Shown here: positions 18,092 through 26,360 of the stretch, piece after piece
How positions within the stretch are numbered: the first letter of the stretch is position 1
Layout: every line of letters starts with the position of its first letter
Assembly (NCBI GenBank): GCA_963823095.1
Contig: CAWGKI010000001.1
Location: 1,736,001-1,800,000, forward strand
Reading direction: 5' to 3'
Length of the DNA: 64,000 nucleotides
DNA from: CAIVVT01 sp963823095
Lineage (GTDB): Bacteria > Acidobacteriota > Terriglobia > Bryobacterales > Bryobacteraceae
The notes under the pieces: generated by a model
The model's input: the letters and a program-made list of their open reading frames with translations, nothing else
The model's database searches: none
Told to the model about the DNA's origin: nothing
Made by a program: the position numbers and the translations under genes

Positions 18092-19393
18092 ATGGGACTA
18101 ATTCTTACTATTTTCTATCTGCTCTACATGCTGGGTACGCCGGCCGCCTGGCTGCCATGGCTGGCGCAGTCCTCCGCGCTGGTCTACGTATCGGTCGTCG
18201 CCTTTGTCGCCAGCATGCCCCGGCTGCTGACGGGTTCCCTCTTCCGCCATACTCCACAGATCGTGGTGTTCGGAGGGTTTTTCGGGGTCCTGATTTGCAC
18301 CCCCTTGCTGCAGCGCTGGTTTGGCGGCGTTGTCATAGCATTTCGCGAACTGATCCCATACCTCGTCCTTCTCTTCTTGATTCGGGTGAACTTCGATACT
18401 ACTTCGCGGCGCAAGATCCTAATCTTCGCCCTCCTGGTCCTGATGGTCACTCTCGCGCTCGCGGGCGCTTACAATTACCACGCCTATCAGACCGATCCCG
18501 AGAACAAGTTCGTCTTCCGGCAGAATGTGTATGGGGACGCTGCGGCGGTGGAGGGATCGGACCTCATGCTGGATTACCGCCTCAAGGCTCAAGGGATTCT
18601 CGACGATCCTAACGACTTTGCACAGGTCATGCTGGTGACCATCGCACTGTCCACAGTGTTTTGGGGCCAGAACAAGTTGGCGAATTTGTTTCTGGTGCTG
18701 GTTCCGGGTGCGGTGCTGCTCTATGCGATCTCCCTGACCCATTCACGCGGAGCACTGGTCGCGATGGTGGTGACGATGATGGTGGCTCTTCGCCGCCGCT
18801 TGAAGCTCTGGGGGGCGGCCCTGGCCGGCATGCTCATCGCAGCGGGGTTGTTGGTCGGTCAATTCGCGGGAGGGCGGCAAATCTCCGTATCTTCTGGCGC
18901 AGACCGGCTGGACCTCTGGTCCGAAGGCCTCTACCTGTTCAAGCACTCGTTCGGGCTGGGCATAGGGATCCACAACTATGCCGATCAAGTGGGCCAGACG
19001 GCTCACAATTCCATCCTTCTCGTCGCCGTCGAATCGGGATTCATCGGCATGACGCTCTTCCTAGCCTTGTTCGTGATCTGCTTCACACAGCTCCAGCGCA
19101 TTATTCGGCCTCTCGATGGCTCGGAGCCCGATCCGGTCCTGGCGCACGAAGCCCGAAGCTTCGAAGCGGCGCTTGCAGCCTATCTCGCTACGTCCTGGTT
19201 TCTATCGCGGGCCTACAATCCGATCCCATATTTACTGGTGGGCCTTGTGGCGGCGCTTGCCTTTCAGGCTGCGGAACGGTTGCCCGGCGTGCCTCTGCTC
19301 CCGCGTTGGCCGATCATAGTGCGGAACAGCCTCATTCTCGGCCCCCTTTGCCTGGGCTGCATTTACATCCTTGTGCGGTTGCGCGCGGTCTGA
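18092..19393 (+). CDS. O-antigen ligase/polymerase-like (Wzy/WaaL) membrane protein
   Basis: A 433-residue multi-pass protein of the O-antigen ligase superfamily, which polymerises or transfers glycan on the periplasmic side. Supporting features are about 10-12 hydrophobic segments, the YAISLTHSRGALVAM segment (the 'SRGa' motif of Wzy_C) and the long periplasmic loop ending GLGIGIHNYADQ and QTAHNSILLVAVESGFIGM, where the H-N-x-x-L block is the usual ligase/polymerase signature. It pairs with the flippase immediately upstream, giving a Wzx/Wzy-type export route. Confidence 0.86.
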   Translation: MGLILTIFYLLYMLGTPAAWLPWLAQSSALVYVSVVAFVASMPRLLTGSLFRHTPQIVVFGGFFGVLICTPLLQRWFGGVVIAFRELIPYLVLLFLIRVNFDTTSRRKILIFALLVLMVTLALAGAYNYHAYQTDPENKFVFRQNVYGDAAAVEGSDLMLDYRLKAQGILDDPNDFAQVMLVTIALSTVFWGQNKLANLFLVLVPGAVLLYAISLTHSRGALVAMVVTMMVALRRRLKLWGAALAGMLIAAGLLVGQFAGGRQISVSSGADRLDLWSEGLYLFKHSFGLGIGIHNYADQVGQTAHNSILLVAVESGFIGMTLFLALFVICFTQLQRIIRPLDGSEPDPVLAHEARSFEAALAAYLATSWFLSRAYNPIPYLLVGLVAALAFQAAERLPGVPLLPRWPIIVRNSLILGPLCLGCIYILVRLRAV

Positions 19394-19512
19394 TCCCTGG
19401 CCCCACAATCTCTTGATCAAATCGGGCCCGGTGCGATTGCCTCGGGGCGGGCTCCCTGCGGCTTACTGGTCGAGTCGTAACGCGGAACCGACACGGGAAA
19501 ATCGGCCGGCGC

Positions 19513-20520
19513 TTACTGCAGGATCCTCAGCCCGCTTTCCGCTGGAGCCGGCTCGGACCGCTTCTTTCTTGCCTCGCCAAACCGAATGGAGGCCTCGAAG
19601 ATCGCTCCGACGGGAATCAGCCCTCCGAGTTTGTGAGCGCCTACGGCTGCCAGAGCCATGGAGGCAATGCATCCACACGCGGCGCAGTCCGGATTGCCTC
19701 CGAACTGACAGGGTCTCACCTTCGAACGGAGATCCGCCGAGATGATATCGGTGGTCCGGGCAAAAATGCACTCCTCGGGACTTCGCGGTGGTCTTGCAAA
19801 CTGTTCGAGCATCGTCTTGGGCATGTCCAGTTTCGGATATGCCTGGCGAAGTTGCATCATCTCCGCGACCGCGCGCCCCCGCTCTCCGGTGCTCAGCATT
19901 TCAGGCAGTCGGTCTCCTACCTGGGGTGTAAAGATGCTGAACCAGACTCGTTTGATCTCAGGCTTGGGCGCCCAGAATTGCAAAAACTCATTCAGATAGC
20001 CTGGACGCTGCATCATTTGCGCCGTGATCGTGCAATGGACCGTGATTTTCTGCCCTGCGATATTCTTGAGGATTCGCTCATAGGTAGCCGGGGTCCGCCG
20101 CACGTCGTGCTCCGGCTGCAAACCGTCTATCGAGACCACCGCGTTCAAATTCCGCAGATTCGGCCAGGCGGCGGGCAGCGGGCGGAATGCGCTGGTGACC
20201 ACCTGCACGTGAATGCCACGGCCGATCAACTGCGGAATCAGCGACTCAAGCTCGCGGTAGCGTACAAGCGGATCTCCGCCCACCAGCGACAAATGGAGGG
20301 GCCTCAGCCGGTCCGCAATCTCCAGGACACCGTCGATCAGGGCCTGGCCCTTGCGATCGTTCAACTCTCGCAACGTCGCTCCACCACCAAGGTGGCTTTC
20401 ATCGTAGGCATAGCATCCGGGGCATCGCAGCGGGCACTCACGAGTTATCTCTATCGAGAGGGACGGCTTGTCTCCCACGAGGATCTTCTTCCACGCTCTG
20501 AGAATCTCCGATATCAGCAA
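19513..20520 (-). CDS. Radical SAM enzyme
   Basis: It binds a [4Fe-4S] cluster and S-adenosylmethionine to start radical chemistry. The CxxxCxxC motif is visible as TRECPLRCPGCYAYDE, followed by the SAM-binding LSLVGGDPLVRYRELE (GGDP in place of the usual GGEP). The C-terminal part has extra Cys residues (EECIFA, RPCQFGGNPDCAACGCIA) that could ligate a second SPASM-like cluster. The 335-residue length suits this subgroup. It converges on the glycan polymerase gene and closes the polysaccharide region; whether it modifies a sugar, a lipid or a peptide is unknown. Confidence 0.85.
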   Translation of the reverse strand: MLISEILRAWKKILVGDKPSLSIEITRECPLRCPGCYAYDESHLGGGATLRELNDRKGQALIDGVLEIADRLRPLHLSLVGGDPLVRYRELESLIPQLIGRGIHVQVVTSAFRPLPAAWPNLRNLNAVVSIDGLQPEHDVRRTPATYERILKNIAGQKITVHCTITAQMMQRPGYLNEFLQFWAPKPEIKRVWFSIFTPQVGDRLPEMLSTGERGRAVAEMMQLRQAYPKLDMPKTMLEQFARPPRSPEECIFARTTDIISADLRSKVRPCQFGGNPDCAACGCIASMALAAVGAHKLGGLIPVGAIFEASIRFGEARKKRSEPAPAESGLRILQ

Positions 20521-21489
20521 GCCTGGATTCCTTTCAGGTTGTCGAACACCCCCTGAAGCCGGCAGCTCCGCGCACAGAAGCGGCGCCTTAACCGTTTACC
20601 GGTCCTGAAACACGTCATATGACTGGAGAACGAGCTTTCAGTTGTGGTTCGCCGGGACAGTTTCGGCCTTGTCTTGGTGCATTTCTTCGCTTTGAAAGAT
20701 CATTCGACTTGAGTTCGGTCAGTCGTTTCGGGTGGGGGATACCCATCCCGGAAGTGCGACAAAGCAAACGACTTAGAGCATCGCCGGAGATGGGGCCGAA
20801 GGAGAGGGCGTATTCGAGCCGTGGGAATTAGAACCAAGACCCGTCTCGCGAAAAGGCCCACGGCTATCGCCGGAGCGCCTGCTTGTAAAGAAGAGGATCT
20901 CCCGACGTTCGCCCGTTGAGGCGGAACCGACCTCGAACGACTTGGTTTGAGCTGAAACCGGAAGACTGATTCGTGCGCCTATAGGAGTCTGCTGGCTGGC
21001 GGGGGGATCGGAGATGCAATCGAGAGACGCAGGAAGGAGGCCGAAGCACACCCAAAGTGCTATCCACGCCCCATTTCTGGTGAACGTCCCCATAGTCAAT
21101 TATGTATCCTTTTTAATGATATTGCGCACGGGCTCCTCTCGATCGGGAGGACCGCGCCCGGGCGGGGTGCCGAAATGCAGTGGTATTGCGACTCCCGCCG
21201 ACACTCCCGCTAGAACGGACTGGCTCACGTTACGTTGGGCTTCTGGAAAGATCGCCATCGTACATTCAATTGGAGCGATCCTGGGCGATCTTCGTTTCAA
21301 TTCGTGCGATGAATTAGTCTCTAGGCGACGGGCTTTCGCCCACGGCTTTGCCGATGCATGCAACCTTCCAAACCAGCGCCGCATTTAACCCCATCTGGCG
21401 AAATTGCACGCCCCGTGATTCGCGGATGCGCATTCGTAACGAAATTGCGATACTGCCGCGAGGACCAAGTAGATGCGGTGGTTCCAGGA
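20521..21489. other. Non-coding or poorly supported stretch of about 970 bp
   Basis: No well-supported gene is present. The best candidate is a leftward 108-residue frame at 20773-21099 with a signal-like N-terminus (WIALWVCFGLLPASLDC) preceded by an AT-rich ggatacataat element. It has no recognisable domain and a low-complexity Ser/Pro end, so it is listed here only as a possibility. The flagellar genes flgM, flgN, flgK and flgL, often found downstream of flgJ, were looked for and not seen. Confidence 0.35.
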
Positions 21490-21837
21490 TCAGAGTGGCC
21501 GGACTGGCCTCGGCAAAACGCCGCCAGAGGGAGGCTTCGCCGAACCCTGTTGGGTCAGTGACAGCTCCACTACGCTGGCTATTCCGATCCCGCCATTCTG
21601 GCTGAGCGCCCGTGCCATGCTCTCTTCGGCATACTGCATGACGGATTCGCTGGCGCCCTTCTCTTCTTCGCTCAATGCGCCCTGTTTCATCGACTTCAGT
21701 AATTGCGAGATGAGTAAGGACTCAAACTCCTGAGCCACCCGATGAACGGCCCCGGGATCCTTCGTAGTGCACCCGGATGACCTGGGGCCGTTCGCTTCCA
21801 CGAAAACCTGGCATGACCCATTGGAACCGACTTGCAT
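21490..21837 (-). CDS. flgJ: Rod-binding protein FlgJ, muramidase-less form
   Basis: FlgJ caps the growing flagellar rod in the periplasm. This 115-residue protein contains only the rod-binding domain: AQEFESLLISQLLKSMKQ, then MQYAEESMARALSQNGGIGIA, which is the family pattern. The C-terminal peptidoglycan hydrolase domain found in enterobacterial FlgJ (about 310 residues) is absent, as in many other phyla, so a separate hydrolase must open the wall. It is the last gene of the leftward arm, 3 nt after flgI. Confidence 0.85.
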   Translation of the reverse strand: MQVGSNGSCQVFVEANGPRSSGCTTKDPGAVHRVAQEFESLLISQLLKSMKQGALSEEEKGASESVMQYAEESMARALSQNGGIGIASVVELSLTQQGSAKPPSGGVLPRPVRPL

Positions 21838-21840
21838 TGC

Positions 21841-22941
21841 CTAAATCACCTCTATTTCGGCCTCAAGGGCTCCGGCGCTCCTGAGGTTTTGGAGCACCGC
21901 AATGATGTCACGCGGTGTTGAGCCGACCGCCATCAACGCTTTCACCAAATCGTCCACGGTGGCTCCGCTTCTCAGAGTCAGATTCTTGGCTGCATCCTCT
22001 TTGGCCGCCACGGTCACCGTGGGGACAATCACGGTTTCCCCCTTTGACAGCGCGTTGGGCTGGGATGCCGAGTAAGTTGTCTCGATCTGGACAGTCAAGT
22101 TCCCCTGGAGAATTGAGACCGGCCGGATCACCACCTCGCGCCCGAGCACGATGGTGCCCGTCCTCTCATTGATGACAATCCGGCTCTGACGGTCCGCTTC
22201 GAGAGTGAGCGCTTCGATCTCGGCGATAAACTCCACCTCGCGGCTTTTCCACTCTTCGGGTAGTCGCACGACGACCACTCCAGAACTCTCGCAGCTTGCG
22301 GCCGGGGATTCGAAACGCTTGTTCACCGCGGCGGCCATTCGAGCCGCGGTAGTGAAATCGCTTTGCTTGAGCTGCCACCGGAGCTTGTCGCCCGGCATCA
22401 CCGAGGGAGCCGGTTGTTCGACGATCGCCCCGCCTGGAACTCTGCCGGCGGTCGGATGGTTAACCGTGGTTCCATTCCCAGCGCGGCCAGCAACGAATCC
22501 ACCGGTGACTACCGGACCCTGTGCGACCGCGTACACAACGCCATTGCCTCCTTTGAGCGGGGTCATCACGAGCAACCCGCCCTGGAGGTTTGTGGCATCG
22601 CCGATAGCCGCGACGTGAATGTCAATCCTCACCCCAGGCTGCGCAAATGGCGGAAGATTCGTCGTCACCATGACGGCGGCCATGTTCCGCACCTGAATCG
22701 CCGTAGCTGGAACCTGCACGCCCATCCTCTCGAGAAGGTTTGCCAATGTTTGTGCAGGGAAGACCGGCTGGCGCTTATCTCCCGTCCCGTTCAATCCGAC
22801 AACCACTCCATAGCCGATCAATTGGTTATCCCTGACGCCTTCGAGGGAAGCCAACTCCTTCAGCCGGACAGGATTCCCTGCAGCGGGAAGGAGCGGAAGG
22901 ATGTTGAGTGTGAGCACGGCCAACCCAGTCAAAGTCTTCAT
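21841..22941 (-). CDS. flgI: Flagellar P-ring protein FlgI
   Basis: FlgI forms the P-ring bushing around the rod in the peptidoglycan layer. A signal peptide (LTGLAVLTLNILPLLPAAG) is followed by VRLKELASLEGVRDNQLIGY and GVVVGLNGTGDK, the family signature, with GVQVPATAIQVRNMAAVMVT and the conserved C-terminal block TVDDLVKALMAVGSTPRDII. At 366 residues it is full length. It lies between flgH and flgJ with gaps of 3-6 nt, consistent with one operon. Its presence together with flgH shows a diderm flagellum. Confidence 0.96.
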   Translation of the reverse strand: MKTLTGLAVLTLNILPLLPAAGNPVRLKELASLEGVRDNQLIGYGVVVGLNGTGDKRQPVFPAQTLANLLERMGVQVPATAIQVRNMAAVMVTTNLPPFAQPGVRIDIHVAAIGDATNLQGGLLVMTPLKGGNGVVYAVAQGPVVTGGFVAGRAGNGTTVNHPTAGRVPGGAIVEQPAPSVMPGDKLRWQLKQSDFTTAARMAAAVNKRFESPAASCESSGVVVVRLPEEWKSREVEFIAEIEALTLEADRQSRIVINERTGTIVLGREVVIRPVSILQGNLTVQIETTYSASQPNALSKGETVIVPTVTVAAKEDAAKNLTLRSGATVDDLVKALMAVGSTPRDIIAVLQNLRSAGALEAEIEVI

Positions 22942-22947
22942 AGGTGG

Positions 22948-23658
22948 TTAGAAGGGAAGTAGCCCCAGCAGCATCCTGTAAAGGAAGTTCGGTCGTTTCG
23001 CGGCGTCGTTTACTACGCCTCGGCCATCGATCAGCACCTCTAAGTCGGCCAACCGGTCGGAGGACACCTGGTTCGCCGGCGTAATGTCGTTCCAGCGCAC
23101 GATTCCACGTAAAGTCACCTTCTGCTTCTCCGAGTTGATTTGAACGAGCTTGCTTCCTTCCACGATTAGATTCCCGTTCGGCAACACGGCGATCACTCGG
23201 GCTGTGAGCGTTGTACTCAAATCGCTTGAGCGATTGGTAAGCCCCTGACCGTCGAGTTCGGTGTTGCCTGTCGCTCCGACCAGGTTTGCCCACGGGCCTG
23301 CCGCGCGGGTTACGCCTGCCAGCGCCGAAATATTGGCGGAAGCCTGGCGTTTTCTCTTGGTCGATGTCCCTCCGGACGACGACGCGCTTGAGTGATCGGA
23401 TATCACCACAGTCACAAAGTCGTTCAGGTTCGCGGCTCGCAAGTCGCGTGAGATGTCGAAGAGCCTCCCCGTGGGATCGTAAGTCGATCCCGGTGAGGCC
23501 GACTGCCTCTGGGGATGGGCCTTCAAGTCTTCCAGCATCCTGTCAATTGACGATGGCGCTGAGACACGTTGAGGATCGGACTTTTGCGATTTTGCCCTTA
23601 CCTCAGGAGAAGCAAGACGGATCACCAATATCGTCGCCAACAGAACACTCAACCTCAT
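22948..23658 (-). CDS. flgH: Flagellar L-ring protein FlgH lacking a lipobox
   Basis: FlgH builds the outer-membrane L-ring. Core motifs are YDPTGRLFDISRDLRAANLN and DFVTVVISDHSSASSSGG, then GNTELDGQGLTNRSSDLSTT and the C-terminal VRWNDITPANQVSSDRLADL. At 236 residues it is normal length. Most FlgH proteins are lipoproteins; here the signal peptide (RLSVLLATILVIRLASPEVRA) holds no Cys, so it appears to be cleaved by signal peptidase I and anchored differently. Its start overlaps the flgA stop by 4 nt, which fixes the start. Confidence 0.94.
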   Translation of the reverse strand: MRLSVLLATILVIRLASPEVRAKSQKSDPQRVSAPSSIDRMLEDLKAHPQRQSASPGSTYDPTGRLFDISRDLRAANLNDFVTVVISDHSSASSSGGTSTKRKRQASANISALAGVTRAAGPWANLVGATGNTELDGQGLTNRSSDLSTTLTARVIAVLPNGNLIVEGSKLVQINSEKQKVTLRGIVRWNDITPANQVSSDRLADLEVLIDGRGVVNDAAKRPNFLYRMLLGLLPF

Positions 23659-24578
23659 CTTGCCGCCCCTGCGACGATCACTCTGGCCTCGCCCTTGCCT
23701 GTCAACAGCACCCGGATGCGCTTGCCGCTTTCTCTATTGCGAACGAATACGCTCTCTCCGTGGCGGCCAGGTTTCTCGGCAATGGCTTCGATGCTCACCG
23801 AAGCCCCTCCGGCTGAGGCCACGACTCGGACAACTCCCCCCTGTTCGATGACTGGAGGGGCTTTCAACATCGCGGATTCGATCACCGCGCCCTTGCTAAC
23901 ATCGCGGCGCATGATCGAACCCTCCGGCGGCGCCGGACCATCCGCGCCCCGCGAGCAACCGGGTTCGGCGATCGTCTCGTAATCAGTCGCACCAAGCACG
24001 TCCCCGGTCAGCAGGTCGCGCTTCGCCACAAAGTGAATCGTCTCGGCCTGGTAACGCCCCAATACCTTGACTTGAAAACGACGACGCGTGTCGTATTCGA
24101 TCAAGCCCCGCCACAAGAAACTGCAGACGCCCTCATCGGCCGCGACCAACTGAAATCCCTCCGGAGGCAACCTAAGTTCTCCTTCCGGGACAAGGGCGGG
24201 CTGAGTTGAAGTTATTCCCACAAGCCGTAGAACACCTTGAACCGAGTGAAGCGCGACTTGTACCCGGCTCCTTACCTCTTCGGATTGGAGGGGTCTGAGC
24301 CGTCGCTCAAGACAAATGCCAGACGCCCCAGGACCCTGTCGGGGGGAAAGCCCCCACTGGCGCAAGTCTGCCGCCGTAATCCAGCGCCTAGTACCGGGGT
24401 CCGGGGTCGAGGTCAGAATCCGGTCTATCGGAAACGTCCCTGCCTGATCGACGAAGCGTCTTAGCGCGGAAACCTGCACGGCCGGACCATCTACTGCCAT
24501 GCACTCCGTCGCCCCGGCCGGCGTGGCCAGAAGAAGGAACCAGACACCTGTGCATCGGAGCTTGGACTTCACCGTCAT
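23655..24578 (-). CDS. flgA: P-ring assembly chaperone FlgA
   Basis: FlgA is a periplasmic chaperone for FlgI polymerisation. An N-terminal signal region (CTGVWFLLLATPAGATE) precedes a variable domain, and the C-terminal SAF/FlgA domain shows AKRDLLTGDVLGATDYE, MRRDVSKGAVIESAML, PPVIEQGGVVRVVASAGG and SIEAIAEKPGRHGESVFVRN, the usual FlgA order. The 307-residue length is longer than the E. coli protein (219) because of the N-terminal domain. It overlaps flgG and flgH by 4 nt at each end. Confidence 0.9.
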   Translation of the reverse strand: MTVKSKLRCTGVWFLLLATPAGATECMAVDGPAVQVSALRRFVDQAGTFPIDRILTSTPDPGTRRWITAADLRQWGLSPRQGPGASGICLERRLRPLQSEEVRSRVQVALHSVQGVLRLVGITSTQPALVPEGELRLPPEGFQLVAADEGVCSFLWRGLIEYDTRRRFQVKVLGRYQAETIHFVAKRDLLTGDVLGATDYETIAEPGCSRGADGPAPPEGSIMRRDVSKGAVIESAMLKAPPVIEQGGVVRVVASAGGASVSIEAIAEKPGRHGESVFVRNRESGKRIRVLLTGKGEARVIVAGAAR

Positions 24579-25370
24579 GACCTCGACATGTTGTTGACTT
24601 GTTGCGACATCTGGTCTGACGCCTGGACGACTTTGGAATTTGCCTCGTACGCCCTCTGGCTGACGATGAGGTTGATGAATTCTTCGACGACAGAAACGTT
24701 GGACTGTTCGAGAGAGCCTTGCATCAGGGAGCCGAGGCCTTCCGTCCCCCCGGGCACGCCAACTGTGGCCGATCCCGAAGCGTCCGTCGGAGCGTACATG
24801 TTGCTGCCGAGACCGTTAAGCCCAGCCGGGTTCGGAAAACCGGCGAGTTGGATCTGCCCTATCACCTGCGTGGCCGTCTGACCTGGCAGACTGACGCTAA
24901 CGGTCCCGTCTTTCGCGATTGTGACGGACTGAGCGTCAGGAGGAATCGTCATTTGCGGTTCGAGCATGTCTCCGTCCGCGGTGACGATGCTGCCGCTGTT
25001 GTCGAGGTGAAACTCTCCAGAGCGGGTGTACGCAGTCTCGCCCGTCGTCCGCCGAATCTGAAAGAAGCCTTTGCCCTGTATGGTCATGTCCAGCGGATTT
25101 CCCGTCGACTGCAAGCTGCCCTGCGTAAAGATGATCTCGTTGGACACAGGTTTCGTCCCAAGTCCCAACTGCAAGCCCGCTAGGGACATAGCTCTGGGAG
25201 CCGGCCGCCGCGCCAGGCTGAACCATCGTTTGATACAGGAGGTCCTGGAATTGCACCCTCCGCGACTTGAACCCGACGGTGTTCGCATTCGCCAGGTTAT
25301 TCGCGATGTTGTCCACATTCATTTGTTGCGCGGTCATGCCGCTCGCCGCGCTGAATAAGGCTCGCACCAT
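24575..25370 (-). CDS. flgG: Distal rod protein FlgG (frameshifted)
   Basis: FlgG forms the distal rod of the flagellum. The first frame begins MVRALFSAASGMTAQQ and DNIANNLANANTVGFKSRR, the classic rod/hook start, and runs to SQSYVPSGL. The next frame resumes immediately with LQLGLGTKPVSNEIIFTQGS, LDMTIQGKGFFQI, the D1 domain, and ends in FINLIVSQRAYEANSKVVQA. One extra base near 25175 explains the switch. Without it the product would be about 264 residues, exactly FlgG size. As this gene is needed for any flagellum and its neighbours are intact, the shift may be an assembly error. Confidence 0.93.
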
Positions 25371-25384
25371 ATAAATGTCCCTTC

Positions 25385-26137
25385 CTAGCCGGCCACGCGG
25401 GCGACTTCTTCCACGCTGTGGCGGCTCATATCCGAACCGATCTGCGCCGCTTTGCTTAGCGATTCGAATTGTCTTAGAGTCTCGATGAGCCGAACCGAAG
25501 CCTCCGCTGGTCTCAAGTTCGACTGTTCCTGATATCCCTGGTGAACTTCCGCGCTGGAACTCAGGAGCGCCCGGAGGGAGTCCGAATCCAATCGAAACGC
25601 GCCTCCACCAGCTTTCTGCGATACAACCTCCGTCGGCCAGTCGACAACCTTCAATCGACCGACTTCGAGGTTCTGCTGGCGCACCGTCCCATCGGGATCT
25701 ACCGTGACCGGCAAGGACGGGTCCACTTGAAGGGTCTTCCCGTCGGCGCTGGCGAATTGGCTCCCGTTCTGTGACAAGAGCTTGCCGTCTCTCGAAACAA
25801 TGAACCTCCCGTCGCGCGTGAACAGTGGTCCATCCTCTCCCGTGAGCTGGAAATAGCCTTTGCCGCTCAGTGCGAGGTCCCCCGAGTCTCCCGTTGAACG
25901 CAATTCGCCCTGCGTCGTGTCGGTCCAGTGGCTCTCAATCACCGGCGAAAAAGACTGCGCAACCCCTTCTCCGGAGTCCTGCGCGGCCACGGTCTCGTGA
26001 GAGAGATAGATAGAAAACCGTTCTCTGTCCGCCTTGAAACCTGGGGCGGAGGTATTGGATAGGTTGTTCGCCAGAAGGTCCAGCGACTCAAGGCGAGCCC
26101 GCATTCCGGCAGCGGCTGTGATGGCGAGAGAATCCAT
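25385..26137 (-). CDS. flgF: Proximal rod protein FlgF
   Basis: FlgF is a proximal rod component in the periplasm. The N-terminus MDSLAITAAAGMRARLESLD and LLANNLSNTSAPGFKADRER is the rod-protein signature; GDSGDLALSGKGYFQLTGED and the C-terminal SVRLIETLRQFESLSKAAQ complete the pattern. The ATG at 26137 is chosen over one 48 nt upstream because the family always begins at this motif. It is 250 residues long. It is the first gene of the leftward arm and faces fliK across about 220 bp of shared regulatory DNA. Confidence 0.92.
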   Translation of the reverse strand: MDSLAITAAAGMRARLESLDLLANNLSNTSAPGFKADRERFSIYLSHETVAAQDSGEGVAQSFSPVIESHWTDTTQGELRSTGDSGDLALSGKGYFQLTGEDGPLFTRDGRFIVSRDGKLLSQNGSQFASADGKTLQVDPSLPVTVDPDGTVRQQNLEVGRLKVVDWPTEVVSQKAGGGAFRLDSDSLRALLSSSAEVHQGYQEQSNLRPAEASVRLIETLRQFESLSKAAQIGSDMSRHSVEEVARVAG

Positions 26138-26142
26138 AGGCC

Positions 26143-26158
26143 TGGCACTGTTAAAGCA
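26143..26158 (+). promoter_or_regulatory. Possible sigma-54 promoter in the flgF/fliK divergent region
   Basis: tggcactgttaaagca has the GG-N10-GC spacing of sigma-54 promoters, with a perfect -24 block (tggcac) but a poor -12 block (aagca rather than ttgca). It points rightward, about 190 nt before fliK. An NtrC-type activator with a GAFTGA loop occurs at 45.7 kb. Only spacing and one half-site support it. Confidence 0.3.
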
Positions 26159-26360
26159 ATGTGCCTGCCAACTCACAAACGCCATTAGATTGAATCACTT
26201 GAATATCGGGTCCCGCAGGCTATCCCGTGTTGAAACACGAAACCTTCCGCACGGGTTCCACAATGAAACAACCGGAGCGAATGAATAGGGCGCCAAACTC
26301 GGAAAGCGCTGATTCTGGTGCACATTTAGGTCTGGCCAGCCAGTTGCCTAGCAGATTGGC

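Noticed and set aside
20773..21099. Leftward 108-residue frame with signal-like N-terminus downstream of flgJ
   Set aside because: No recognisable domain, low-complexity C-terminus and no lipobox; kept only as a remark in the intergenic entry.
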